Below are positions 24,326 through 33,580 of a stretch of 64,000 nucleotides of DNA, piece by piece (position 1 is the stretch's first letter; each line of letters starts with the position of its first letter). Source of the stretch: Aquimarina rhabdastrellae (lineage in GTDB: Bacteria; Bacteroidota; Bacteroidia; Flavobacteriales; Flavobacteriaceae). Made by a program: the position numbers and the translations under genes. The notes below the pieces were generated by a model. It did no database searches and was not told where the DNA came from. It was given only the letters and a program-made list of their open reading frames with translations. The stretch spans positions 1 to 64,000 of the forward strand of contig CANDNT010000001.1 in the NCBI GenBank assembly GCA_947387485.1. The letters are read 5' to 3'.

Positions 24326-24619
24326 ATGAGTAACATGCCTAATAGCGAGGAGTTTTATAAAAAATTAAAAGAACAATTATTAACAACATCAGATTGGCCA
24401 AGTCCATACTTATATAAATTCATTGTTCCTACAGCTATAGATAAAATCAAAAAAATCGAAACGATTTTTAATAATATGGGAGCTGTGATCAATACAAAAG
24501 AATCTTCAAACGGAAAATACACTAGTGTATCTATAAATGTGAGGATGAGTGATCCTGATCATGTAATCGCAAAGTATAAAGAAATTGCCAAAAACGTAGA
24601 GGGTGTAATTTCTTTATAG
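24326..24619 (+). CDS. DUF493 family protein (YbeD-like)
   Basis: A 97-residue protein of the DUF493/YbeD family with an ACT-like ferredoxin fold: TTSDWPSPYLYKFIVPT, then the helix IDKIKKIETIFNNMG, and the strands KYTSVSINVRMSDPDHVIAKY. Members are small cytoplasmic proteins of uncertain function, possibly regulatory ligand binding. It stands alone, divergent from the ATPase-recQ-fmt operon, and precedes the DUF4290-murA operon, an order common in Flavobacteriia. Confidence 0.88.
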   Translation: MSNMPNSEEFYKKLKEQLLTTSDWPSPYLYKFIVPTAIDKIKKIETIFNNMGAVINTKESSNGKYTSVSINVRMSDPDHVIAKYKEIAKNVEGVISL

Positions 24620-24791
24620 AATTGATTAATTTTATAGTATAATTCTAGCAATATTTAGAGCTTAAAAAGTAAAAAAATACAATACTTTTATTTATTTTAG
24701 TATTTTGCAAGCCAAATGAGGTCTGTCCTATATAGAGCATACAAGTTTAAAACATTTAGGACAATGATCTTCTTCACTTTTTATATAAACT

Positions 24792-25445
24792 ATGTTAGTA
24801 GATAATTTAGAATACAATACAGAGCGCGAAAAGCTTATAATACCTGAATATGGGCGTCATATTCAAAAAATGATTAATCAAGCTGTTGCTATAGAAGATA
24901 GAGAGGAACGCAACAAAACAGCAAAAGCGATCATTGATGTTATGGGGAATTTACAACCTCATTTAAGAGACGTACCAGATTTTCAACATAAGTTATGGGA
25001 TCAATTGATTATAATGAGTGATTTTCAATTAGATGTAGATGCTCCGTATCCTGTTTTGACTAAAGAAAAGTTAGAAGAAAGACCAGAACCACTTGATTAT
25101 CCTCAAAACTTTCCAAAATACCGTTTTTATGGTAACAATATCAAACGTATGATCGATGTTGCTATAAGCTGGGAAGAAGGCGATCTTAAAGAAGCCCTGG
25201 TTTTGACGATAGCCAATCATATGAAAAAATGTTTCTTGAGTTGGAATAAAGACACTGTTGAAGATGATGTTATCTTTAACCATTTATTCGAATTAAGTGA
25301 TGGTAAAATTAATTTACTCAACAGTGAAGAAGGATTGAGAGATTCTTTTAATCTTATGAAAAGTAATAATAAGAAAAAACATCACTCAAACAATAAAAAG
25401 AATTACCGTAATAACAATAATAACAGACATAAGAAACGTTATTAA
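24792..25445 (+). CDS. DUF4290 domain protein
   Basis: A 217-residue protein of a Bacteroidetes-restricted family (DUF4290). The conserved N-terminal block is LEYNTEREKLIIPEYGRHIQ, and the middle includes DFQLDVDAPYPVLTKEKLEE. The C-terminal 35 residues are a low-complexity Asn/Lys/His tail (NNKKKHHSNNKKN...), probably disordered and basic. Function unknown. It is 24 nt upstream of murA in the same direction and almost certainly cotranscribed, suggesting a link with envelope growth. Confidence 0.87.
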   Translation: MLVDNLEYNTEREKLIIPEYGRHIQKMINQAVAIEDREERNKTAKAIIDVMGNLQPHLRDVPDFQHKLWDQLIIMSDFQLDVDAPYPVLTKEKLEERPEPLDYPQNFPKYRFYGNNIKRMIDVAISWEEGDLKEALVLTIANHMKKCFLSWNKDTVEDDVIFNHLFELSDGKINLLNSEEGLRDSFNLMKSNNKKKHHSNNKKNYRNNNNNRHKKRY

Positions 25446-25469
25446 TAACCTAACCAACGATTAAAATTT

Positions 25470-26783
25470 ATGGGTACTTTTCAAATTGAAGGAGGCCATC
25501 AGCTCAAAGGAGAAATCCAACCCCAAGGAGCAAAAAATGAGGCTTTACAGATTCTTTGTGCGGTATTATTAACCCCAGAAAAAGTTACAATTTCTAATAT
25601 TCCAGATATTAGAGATGTAAATAAACTAATTACTATTTTAGGAAATCTAGGAGTAAAGATTCAAAAACTTGGAAAAGGAAAATTTACTTTCAAGAGTGAT
25701 GAATTGAATCTAGAATACCTAGAAAGTGAACAATTTAAACAAGAAGGAAGTAGTCTAAGAGGTTCTATCATGATTGTAGGACCACTTTTAGGACGTTTCG
25801 GAAAAGGATATATCCCTAGACCAGGTGGTGATAAAATTGGAAGACGTAGATTAGATACACACTTTGAAGGTTTTATCAAATTAGGAGCTCAGTTTAGATA
25901 TAATAAAGAAGAGCGTTTCTATGGAGTTGAAGCTCCAGAAGGATTAACAGGAACATATATGTTACTTGACGAAGCTTCTGTTACAGGAACAGCTAATATT
26001 GTAATGGCTGCTGCTTTGGCCAAAGGAACTACAACAATTTACAATGCTGCATGTGAGCCATATTTACAACAGTTATGTAAAATGCTTAACTCTATGGGAG
26101 CTAATATCAAAGGTATTGGGTCTAATCTTTTAACGATAGAAGGAGTTGAAGCTTTAGGAGGTTGTGAACACCGTGTGTTACCTGATATGATTGAAATAGG
26201 ATCTTGGATAGGTTTAGCAGCAATGACTAAGAGTGAGATTACTATTAAAAATGTTAGTTGGAACGACTTAGGGTTGATTCCTAATACATTTAGAAAATTA
26301 GGAATCACTTTAGAAAAGAAAGGGGATGATATTTTTATTCCTGCACATAAAGATGGTTATGAAATAGAAAGCTTTATTGATGGCTCGTTTATGACGATTA
26401 GTGATGCTCCATGGCCTGGATTTACTCCGGATTTGTTAAGTATCATTTTAGTGGTAGCTACACAAGCAAAAGGTGAAGTAATGATTCACCAGAAAATGTT
26501 TGAAAGTCGTCTTTTCTTTGTAGATAAACTAATTGATATGGGCGCAAAAATCATTCTTTGTGACCCACATAGAGCAACGGTTATAGGACACGATTTTAAT
26601 TCTCAACTTAAAGCAACTACTATGGTTTCTCCAGATATTAGAGCCGGTATTTCATTGTTGATTGCTGCTTTAAGTGCAAAAGGAACTTCAACTATTCACA
26701 ATATCGAACAAATCGATCGTGGATATGAAAATATAGATGAGCGTTTAAGAGCTATTGGAGCAAAAATTATCCGTACAGCTTAA
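25470..26783 (+). CDS. murA: UDP-N-acetylglucosamine 1-carboxyvinyltransferase
   Basis: A 437-residue enolpyruvyl transferase making the first committed step of peptidoglycan synthesis. The substrate-binding start GEIQPQGAKNEALQILCAVL, EGSSLRGSIMIVGPLLGRFG and the C-terminal RAGISLLIAALSAKGTSTI are all present, and length is normal. In the mobile loop, PRPGGDKIGRRRLD has Asp121 where the enzyme of most bacteria has the Cys that is alkylated by fosfomycin (GGCTIG). Asp there is known to support catalysis and give intrinsic fosfomycin resistance in other phyla. Encoded with DUF4290. Confidence 0.97.
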   Translation: MGTFQIEGGHQLKGEIQPQGAKNEALQILCAVLLTPEKVTISNIPDIRDVNKLITILGNLGVKIQKLGKGKFTFKSDELNLEYLESEQFKQEGSSLRGSIMIVGPLLGRFGKGYIPRPGGDKIGRRRLDTHFEGFIKLGAQFRYNKEERFYGVEAPEGLTGTYMLLDEASVTGTANIVMAAALAKGTTTIYNAACEPYLQQLCKMLNSMGANIKGIGSNLLTIEGVEALGGCEHRVLPDMIEIGSWIGLAAMTKSEITIKNVSWNDLGLIPNTFRKLGITLEKKGDDIFIPAHKDGYEIESFIDGSFMTISDAPWPGFTPDLLSIILVVATQAKGEVMIHQKMFESRLFFVDKLIDMGAKIILCDPHRATVIGHDFNSQLKATTMVSPDIRAGISLLIAALSAKGTSTIHNIEQIDRGYENIDERLRAIGAKIIRTA

Positions 26784-26810
26784 TTAAATAGCTTATAACT
26801 TTATAGCTTA

Positions 26811-26842
26811 TTAGGGAATATGGTGCATACTGTATTCCCTAA
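26811..26842 (+). terminator. Probable murA terminator
   Basis: TTAGGGAATA (26811-26820) and TATTCCCTAA (26833-26842) form a 10-bp stem with a 12-nt loop, 28 nt after the murA stop. The following T content is modest (TTCTTTAAAT). Confidence 0.55.
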
Positions 26843-27007
26843 TTCTTTAAATAACTCTTAGCTTATCTAGGTCATTTAAAGAATAACTCAAACTTCAATT
26901 TTTATAAAATACTGATAAACAATAGTGTCACTTTTTGACACTTTGATTTCTTTTGTAAATAGAAAGGAGTCCCGTATACTTGTCGAGTGAATATTAAAAT
27001 AAAATAA

Positions 27008-27041
27008 TTAAAAAAGGCAATCAAATAAATTTGATTGCCTT
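27008..27041 (-). terminator. Terminator of the M28-TraB-arginase operon
   Basis: Perfect 12-bp stem AAGGCAATCAAA/TTTGATTGCCTT with a 4-nt loop, followed on the minus strand by a T-run. A second 11-bp stem (AAACCACTCTT/AAGAGTGGTTT, 27065-27106) lies between it and the operon's last stop codon; the rest of 26843-27110 shows nothing else. Confidence 0.7.
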
Positions 27042-27110
27042 CGTGAAGATTCCTTATATTTCTGAAACCACTCTTAATATGATTTTTTTAAATCAAAGAG
27101 TGGTTTATTT

Positions 27111-27905
27111 TTATTTCATTAATAAATCTATAATTCCTTTGATAGGTGTAAGTTCATCCATATCTGTAGTTACAGATTCCAATACACTACTACCTACCAT
27201 TATAAATTCATCCTGCAGTGTTTTAATACATTCTTCGGCAGCTGTTATAGATACACCATTAGGCACTTGATAATAGGTATGGGGATATTCGTTAGGTTCT
27301 AAACAATCAAAATCAAAATGAATGTACAAATGTGTAATTCCTTTTAGTTTGAGTGTCTGTACTAAATCCTGAATATCTAATTTCTTTGGAGCATAAATCT
27401 TGTCTTTGTCTATTCTTAACTGCTCAGTAGGGTCAATGCTACGTAATCCAACATAATGAATTTGATCTGCTTTAATAGTGGCGGTTAGCAGTATGTCCAT
27501 TCCTGTAGCTCCTTCTCCCAAGAGAGTACGTAATGGCATTCCATGAAAATTACAGCTAGAAGAGTCACATGGACGATTAATATCTGCATGCGCATCAAAC
27601 CATAATACACCCATGTTAGGATATAGTGCATTGAGATATGAAACAGGAACAATTTCTAATCCACAATCACCACCAATAGTTTGAATAGTTTTAGGTGATG
27701 CTAATTGCAATGTATTCTTAAAATCTTTAAGTTGTTCTACAATAGCTTCATAAAAGTTAATATGGTGTTTTTGTTGTGGTGCTTTTCGCGAAAGCGGTAT
27801 TTTAACAAATTTTGAAACATTGCAATATGTTAAAACAGTTTGAGCACCAGTTGCAATATTTTCACCTGTCCCTGACCCTTGCCATTGAGGAAAATATACT
27901 TTCAT
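27111..27905 (-). CDS. Arginase/agmatinase-family protein
   Basis: A 264-residue ureohydrolase-fold protein. The metal motifs are FDAHADIN and the late HFDFDCLEP, but the first motif reads IGGDCGLEI where classical arginases have GGDHS, so one Mn ligand His is Cys. GGDC variants with NFHGMPLRTLLGEG form a recognised-looking subfamily whose substrate is uncertain; true arginase activity should not be assumed. No signal peptide. It is the last gene of a three-gene operon behind a TraB-like lipoprotein (7 nt) and an M28 peptidase, so a role in processing a peptide-derived amidine compound is possible. Confidence 0.8.
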   Translation of the reverse strand: MKVYFPQWQGSGTGENIATGAQTVLTYCNVSKFVKIPLSRKAPQQKHHINFYEAIVEQLKDFKNTLQLASPKTIQTIGGDCGLEIVPVSYLNALYPNMGVLWFDAHADINRPCDSSSCNFHGMPLRTLLGEGATGMDILLTATIKADQIHYVGLRSIDPTEQLRIDKDKIYAPKKLDIQDLVQTLKLKGITHLYIHFDFDCLEPNEYPHTYYQVPNGVSITAAEECIKTLQDEFIMVGSSVLESVTTDMDELTPIKGIIDLLMK

Positions 27906-27912
27906 AATAATA

Positions 27913-28722
27913 TTATAATGATGAAGTCTTTTTTAGATCTTTTTGAACCTTATCCAAAAATGGTTTCATTTCTAAAAGTTTAATATCATCTCGTTGACGT
28001 AATTCTCTTAAAAACCATCCTTTGTGTCCAGCACCATAAATAATTAAAACACGTTTACGTTGGTATCGGTATTGTTCTAGTGCTTTATGAATATTCCAAT
28101 AATGGGCTATATTGATATTATCCCAACCACCTAAACCTAACTCAACATTAAAGCGATCATTATATACTTGTAATGCAATATCTTGTATGCTATCATACGT
28201 ATGTGTATGAATAAAATATGGATCATTAACCTTACCTGAAGCTTTGTATAAAGAATCAGTTTTACGATTAGCGGCAAGATAGGCTTGCCAATCCTCGGTA
28301 CGTGTAGAATCTTTACTTATAGCACGTAATTTATCTCTACGATCTAATGCCATAGGTCGTGTCCATCCAGCAGTAGGAATAATTTCGAAATTCATTTCCT
28401 TGGTTAACGGAAAAACGGCATCTGTATATTCTGGAAAACGCATTACTCTAGGTTCAGAGATACTATCATCTCTTTTAAATCCTTCCATAGCAGCTTCAAA
28501 ACGATCTGGCGGAATTTCGGTAAGAATTAAATCTGGCTTAATAGCTTTTATCAACTTTTTTAAATATGTAGTATTATAAACGCTATCGGTTAGATGTCCG
28601 CTATGTATGGCTCCTAAAACTACTACTTTATTTTTGTTAAAATCTTTATGGTTTTCGCTACATTCGCTCGTAGTACATGAAATACAACAAAAAAGTAAGC
28701 AGAGATATATTATATGTTTCAT
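27913..28722 (-). CDS. TraB/DUF5694-like lipoprotein
   Basis: A 269-residue lipoprotein (MKHIIYLCLLFCCISC, lipobox CISC). The start at 28722 gives a compact signal; an alternative ATG six codons upstream is also possible. The mature part shows VVVLGAIHSGHL near the N-terminus, LILTEIPPDRFEAAM in the middle and VLIIYGAGHKGWFLREL near the end. This GxxH...E...GxGH pattern is shared with TraB/GumN/ChaN-like proteins, several of which are metal-dependent proteases; the assignment to DUF5694 is from memory of the pattern. It is in an operon with the M28 peptidase upstream and the arginase-like gene downstream. Confidence 0.72.
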   Translation of the reverse strand: MKHIIYLCLLFCCISCTTSECSENHKDFNKNKVVVLGAIHSGHLTDSVYNTTYLKKLIKAIKPDLILTEIPPDRFEAAMEGFKRDDSISEPRVMRFPEYTDAVFPLTKEMNFEIIPTAGWTRPMALDRRDKLRAISKDSTRTEDWQAYLAANRKTDSLYKASGKVNDPYFIHTHTYDSIQDIALQVYNDRFNVELGLGGWDNINIAHYWNIHKALEQYRYQRKRVLIIYGAGHKGWFLRELRQRDDIKLLEMKPFLDKVQKDLKKTSSL

Positions 28723-28748
28723 AGTATTTATTTTCATCAAAAGAAAGA

Positions 28749-30086
28749 TTATCTAAATGTTGCTGAAGGGAACACAATTGGGCTTTCAAATCCATTTTCT
28801 CCCACAGTTGCTATACCAAAGAAATAATTATCAATCACAATTCCTTTTAACAAAAATTCATTGACATTACCTACAAAACGACTGTGATCCCAAGTAGGAG
28901 AGGTAGTATCTCTCCAATAAATTTTATATCCCTTAATGGTTTTATCCTTTGATGCTTCCCATTTAAACTTAGCCGAAGGCTCAACGATTCCGCCAATTTT
29001 AACACCTGTAGGAGCAGGAGGTGCCCAAGCCAAGCTTGCAAGATTTATAGCATTTACTGCGGTAAGTTTTGCTGCATAGGCAAAATTAACGTGTTCAATA
29101 ACATCGCCATAATGAATCCCATTTTCTACTCTTATATTTTGATGCTGTTGCGTATAATTTTCGTGAGCTTCCATAATACGTACACCTGCATATCCTAAAT
29201 CGTTAAACGGACGATGATGTCCACCACGGCCAAAACGATCTAAGCGATAGATCATCATAGGATTCATTTCTGGCATATAGGTCTTTACATTTTTGTGAAT
29301 ATAACGTGCTAATTGTCTAGAAATACCATCAACCTCGCCACCATAAAAGCGACGTAAACGAACTTTGTTTTTATCATCTGTTAGATTAGTTGGTTCTGAA
29401 AAAATACGAAAACTACGGTTATCGATAACTCCGTCAACACCTTTAATATTTCCGATCATATCGTTATTAAGCACTCCTATGATATCCCAATTATTCTTCT
29501 TTGCATATTTTGCTAATCCAGCTCCACCAAATAAACCTTGTTCTTCTCCAGAAAGCCCTACATAGATAATACTACTTTCAAAACTGTATTTTGATAAAAC
29601 CCTTGCAGCTTCTAGCGTACCAGCCATACCACTTGCATTATCATTTGCTCCTGGAGCATCTGTAGTATAATCCATAGTATCTGAAGCTCTAGAGTCAATA
29701 TCACCACTCATGATCACGTAGCGATTAGGATATTTTGTACCACGTTGTATAGCAACAACATTCACTACATAAGCATCTTTGGGAACCCTTGACCCCATAT
29801 CTGTGGTTACTAAATCTTTTTGATACGATACTTCAAGGCAATTATTACATGATTTTGAAATAGATTCAAACTCTGATTTAATCCATCGTCTAGCTGCACC
29901 AATACCTCTTGTATTTGAAATGGTATCGCTAAAAGTATTACGTGTTCCAAAACTAACCAGCTTTTGAATATCTTTCTCGATACGTTTTTCAGATACAGCA
30001 TCAATGATATCATAAATACGAGCATCTGTTTGTGCTATTAAAGAAAATGAACAGCAAAATAATAATAGAAAATAAAGCTTTTTCAT
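28749..30086 (-). CDS. Secreted M28-family metallopeptidase with fibronectin-like C-terminus
   Basis: A 445-residue exported peptidase (signal MKKLYFLLLFCCSFSLIAQ). The M28 core shows APGANDNASG (Zn-bridging Asp), GLSGEEQGLFGGAG (catalytic Glu pair), LNNDMIGN (Zn Asp) and a late His (GIHYGDVIEHV). The first ligand position, usually His in a GH-D motif, reads MSGDIDSRASD, so Asp replaces His. This is either a tolerated ligand change of this subfamily or altered activity. Residues about 345-445 form a fibronectin type III-like domain (PAPTGVKIGG, YKIYWRDTTSPTWDHSRFV). It is first in the operon with the TraB-like lipoprotein 26 nt downstream (8 nt if that gene uses its upstream ATG). Likely periplasmic or surface peptide degradation. 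Confidence 0.88.
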   Translation of the reverse strand: MKKLYFLLLFCCSFSLIAQTDARIYDIIDAVSEKRIEKDIQKLVSFGTRNTFSDTISNTRGIGAARRWIKSEFESISKSCNNCLEVSYQKDLVTTDMGSRVPKDAYVVNVVAIQRGTKYPNRYVIMSGDIDSRASDTMDYTTDAPGANDNASGMAGTLEAARVLSKYSFESSIIYVGLSGEEQGLFGGAGLAKYAKKNNWDIIGVLNNDMIGNIKGVDGVIDNRSFRIFSEPTNLTDDKNKVRLRRFYGGEVDGISRQLARYIHKNVKTYMPEMNPMMIYRLDRFGRGGHHRPFNDLGYAGVRIMEAHENYTQQHQNIRVENGIHYGDVIEHVNFAYAAKLTAVNAINLASLAWAPPAPTGVKIGGIVEPSAKFKWEASKDKTIKGYKIYWRDTTSPTWDHSRFVGNVNEFLLKGIVIDNYFFGIATVGENGFESPIVFPSATFR

Positions 30087-30278
30087 TGCAAAATTGTTTT
30101 TGTGGTAAGTTAAAGAAAATGATTCCTAAAAAGTGTTAATCTATTCTCAATATGGTAGGATTTTAAAGCTTTTGATTAAAATTAATAAATGGATACAGCG
30201 ATTTACTATTTTTTTGTGCATGACGCAACTATTTACGTTTTTTTGAATCTATGAGATACAGACTTAAAATCAAAAAAT

Positions 30279-30671
30279 ATGAAACGTTTGAATTTATTCA
30301 TTGTCATGGTAATACTTCTAGTAAGTTGTAGCAATGATAATGATGAAGATATTACATTAATAGGGAAATGGGAATTAGTAGCACGATTAGCAGATCCAGG
30401 TGATGGTAGTGGTACATTTACACCTATAACATCTGATCAATGGATACAATTTAATGATGATCAAACAGTGTTATCAAATGTTTCATTATGTCAATTTAGT
30501 TCAAATGATACCGAAGGAGGCGAAGGAACATATGCCGTAGAAGATTCAAGAATACGCCCTATAGGTTGTGATTTTGACGGAACAACAATCAAATTTGAAC
30601 AAGAGGGTAATAGTTTAATTTTGCATTATATCTGTATAGAAGGATGTAGTGAAATGTATAGAAAAATATAA
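30279..30671 (+). CDS. Lipocalin-like lipoprotein
   Basis: A 130-residue lipoprotein (MKRLNLFIVMVILLVSC, lipobox LVSC) followed by an acidic linker and a lipocalin-like opening, LIGKWELVARLADPG, typical of the small lipocalin-like domains of Bacteroidetes. Three Cys in the C-terminal half (SLCQF, IGCDFD, ICIEGC) may form disulfides. Function unknown; probably an outer-membrane-anchored small-molecule-binding or structural protein. Single gene, convergent with the TonB receptor. Confidence 0.75.
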   Translation: MKRLNLFIVMVILLVSCSNDNDEDITLIGKWELVARLADPGDGSGTFTPITSDQWIQFNDDQTVLSNVSLCQFSSNDTEGGEGTYAVEDSRIRPIGCDFDGTTIKFEQEGNSLILHYICIEGCSEMYRKI

Positions 30672-30694
30672 AATTGTATGTGTGTTGTAATAAC

Positions 30695-30723
30695 AAAGGC
30701 GGTTTAAATATCAAACCGCCTTT
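30695..30723. terminator. Bidirectional terminator
   Basis: AAAGGCGGTTT/AAACCGCCTTT, an 11-bp perfect stem with a 7-nt loop and A/T tails on both sides, between two convergent genes. Confidence 0.8.
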
Positions 30724-30734
30724 GCTGTTTATAA

Positions 30735-33356
30735 TTAAAAACTAAAATTCATTCTAGCATAATAGTATGCTCCACTAAAGCCCATTTGTACAGCGTCCCA
30801 ATATCCTCCAGATTCAGTTTCTCCATCGTTTTGTTGATCTGGATACTCATTAAATATATTATTACCACCTAATGATACTTTTAGATTTTGAGTTAATTGA
30901 TAACCTAAATTAAGGTCTGTAGTAAATTTTGCACCATAAATATCTTCTGTATCTGCAAAATCTATTAATGTGATTTCGCTAAAGCGCGTAATAGCCAATC
31001 CTGCATTGAATTTATCTAATTTGTAAGTTGTATTTAATGTAAACTTACTATCTGGAGCAGAGGCCAATAAAAATGCTTTTTCTCTAGCTCCAAAAAATGT
31101 ATCAGCATCTAACTGACCATTATTTACATCTGCTATAGTCATATTATTAATGTTTCCTGCAAGTGTAGCTCCTAAAGTTCCGCTTGGTCCAAAATTGTGT
31201 TTCCATGAAACAATTAGATCAAGACCTACAGTTTCTGTATCAACACCATTAACAAAGAATTGAGCTTCTGCTACATTAGGTATTTGAGGAGCAGCAAATG
31301 TTCCTGTCAAAACAATACGATCTTTTACATTAATATAATAACCATCAACAGTAATCGTAAAATCATTAAAACTAGCGGTCGCCCCCAAAGACGCATTAAG
31401 TGCAGTTTCTTCTTTTAATTGTTGAATTCCAAAAGAAGCAGTCACAGGGCTATTATTTGGTGACAATAGTGTCTCTGTTGCTATACCTCCCTGAAAATCA
31501 GTAAAACGCAAATTGTAATAAATTTGAGCAAGAGAAGGAGCTCTAAATCCAGTACTAACAGAACTACGTACATTAACATATTCTCCTATTTTTACACGGG
31601 TAGCTAATTTACCATTTAACGTACTACCAAAATCACTATAATTCTCAAAACGAGCAGCAGCACTTACCAAAAAAGTATCTGTGATATCCAATTCACCATC
31701 TGCATAAAGCGATACATTAGAACGAGTGCGATCTACTTCGTTTGCTGGACTATATCCAGGAAAACCTTGAGAACCTCCTGGCCTTAATTCACCATTAGGT
31801 GCTGTAGGTTGTGTTTGATTAGCTGGATCAGTAATAGCTAATCCATTAATATCATAAGTTGCATAAGAAGCTTCTTCTCCAGCAAAAATGATAAAATTTT
31901 CTGTTCTATATTCTGCTCCAAAAGCAAGGTTAAATCCTTTTAAGATATCATCAAAATAACGAGATACATCTAGACTTGTTGTATTTTGACTTAAACTATG
32001 TCCACCAGCATCAAAATCTGTAGGTGATAGTTCTTCTAAAGAGGCATTCAAAGTTCCTTTAATAAAATAATGAAAGTTGTTTTTTCCCCAAGTATTATTA
32101 AAATCAATATTCCAATCATTTGCTGTTTTTGTACGTATACCTACAGAAGCAGAATTGTCTATAATGTTTGATGTAATTCTAGGTGTAAAACCATTAGGAA
32201 AAATAGAAGTAACCACACGCTCTCCATCATTACGTGTAAAAGCATAGGCATCTGTATCTCTAAAATTACGTCCACCAAAAGCGTAGATTTGTGTGTTTTC
32301 TGATACAGGAACTTCTCCATTAACAAAGAAGTTGAATCCTTCTAGAGCAGCTTCACCAAAACCTCTTCTGAAATCATATCCCGGACGTAAAGTTTTGTTT
32401 TTATTTAAATACTCTGTAGTAAAATTTAAGAAACCTTCTTGACCCACTTTTACACCATAATTAGCAGTTACTTTTACAGATCCACCATCAAAATTTTGAT
32501 CATCTCCAATTGCATTTCCATCACGATCCGTATCTAAACGATTCCCATCAGTATTGGGAGTTCCAGTAGGGAAATCACCTTTGGCATTGGTATTATAAAC
32601 TCCATAGCTCACACCTCCAGTAAACGTATCTGTATTATCTTTTAAGACAATATTGATAACACCCGCAATAGCGTCTGAACCATATTGTGCAGCAGCCCCA
32701 TCTCTTAAGATTTCAATACGCTTGATAGCCGATGCTGGAATGGCGTTGAGATCTGTACCCGAATTTCCTCTTCCTCTTGTCCCAAATACATTGATTAGAG
32801 ATGAACTATGTCTACGTTTTCCGTTGATTAAGACTAAGGTTTGATCAGGCCCTAAACCCCTCAACGTAGCAGGGTCGATATGATCTGCACCATCTGATCC
32901 CGATTGTTTATTGGCATTAAATGAAGGTGCTGAATATTGTAGTAATTCGTTAATTTCAATTTTTCCGCTTTGCGAAACCACATCTTGCATGTCAATTACA
33001 TCAATGGCTACTGGAGTATCTACAGCTGTTCGTTTAGGACTACGAGATCCCACAAGAGTAATTGCACTTAGAGATTCTCCCTCGGTTAAAGTAACATTTA
33101 TTGTAGATTGATTATTTACTGATACTTCTTGAGTGGCAAATCCCACAAAACTAAAAACTAGTGTTGCGTCTGGAGCAACTGTAATGGTGTAAGTACCATT
33201 ATCACTTGATGTCGTACCATTTGCAGTTCCTTTTTCTGAAATATTTACAAAAGGTATCGGTGTTCCTTCAATATCAACTACGGTACCTGTAACAATTTGT
33301 TGGGCAAAGCCTATATTAGTTATTAAGCCCATTAATAAAAATAAGATTTTTTTCAT
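30735..33356 (-). CDS. TonB-dependent outer-membrane receptor
   Basis: An 873-residue receptor. After the signal peptide (MKKILFLLMGLITNIGFAQ) comes a carboxypeptidase-D regulatory-like domain (residues 20-95, VTGTVVDIEGTPIPFVNISE). The plug follows (KIEINELLQYSAPSFNANKQ, TLRGLGPDQTLVLINGKRRH, RDGAAAQYGSDAIAGVINIV), then a 22-strand-type barrel ending MNFSF. It imports a scarce nutrient across the outer membrane with TonB energy. There is no SusD-like partner next to it, so a polysaccharide-utilisation role is unlikely; siderophore, vitamin or small-peptide uptake is open. Single gene. Confidence 0.93.
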   Translation of the reverse strand: MKKILFLLMGLITNIGFAQQIVTGTVVDIEGTPIPFVNISEKGTANGTTSSDNGTYTITVAPDATLVFSFVGFATQEVSVNNQSTINVTLTEGESLSAITLVGSRSPKRTAVDTPVAIDVIDMQDVVSQSGKIEINELLQYSAPSFNANKQSGSDGADHIDPATLRGLGPDQTLVLINGKRRHSSSLINVFGTRGRGNSGTDLNAIPASAIKRIEILRDGAAAQYGSDAIAGVINIVLKDNTDTFTGGVSYGVYNTNAKGDFPTGTPNTDGNRLDTDRDGNAIGDDQNFDGGSVKVTANYGVKVGQEGFLNFTTEYLNKNKTLRPGYDFRRGFGEAALEGFNFFVNGEVPVSENTQIYAFGGRNFRDTDAYAFTRNDGERVVTSIFPNGFTPRITSNIIDNSASVGIRTKTANDWNIDFNNTWGKNNFHYFIKGTLNASLEELSPTDFDAGGHSLSQNTTSLDVSRYFDDILKGFNLAFGAEYRTENFIIFAGEEASYATYDINGLAITDPANQTQPTAPNGELRPGGSQGFPGYSPANEVDRTRSNVSLYADGELDITDTFLVSAAARFENYSDFGSTLNGKLATRVKIGEYVNVRSSVSTGFRAPSLAQIYYNLRFTDFQGGIATETLLSPNNSPVTASFGIQQLKEETALNASLGATASFNDFTITVDGYYINVKDRIVLTGTFAAPQIPNVAEAQFFVNGVDTETVGLDLIVSWKHNFGPSGTLGATLAGNINNMTIADVNNGQLDADTFFGAREKAFLLASAPDSKFTLNTTYKLDKFNAGLAITRFSEITLIDFADTEDIYGAKFTTDLNLGYQLTQNLKVSLGGNNIFNEYPDQQNDGETESGGYWDAVQMGFSGAYYYARMNFSF

Positions 33357-33580
33357 TATATGATTTTTTATGATATGCTTAAAGGTATTTAAAATTTGAT
33401 GAAGTCTTTTTGCTTATTCTAAAGAAATGAGGTGTTTAAAGCTTCAATTAGTAACTAAAATATTTTAACTAAAACAAAATCAACTGCTTATGATTTTTCA
33501 CAAAAACTGGGTAATAATGATCCCTATAAACAGTGTAGTTTGGGTATTTTAGTACATATACTTTTGCTTTTATAAAATTG

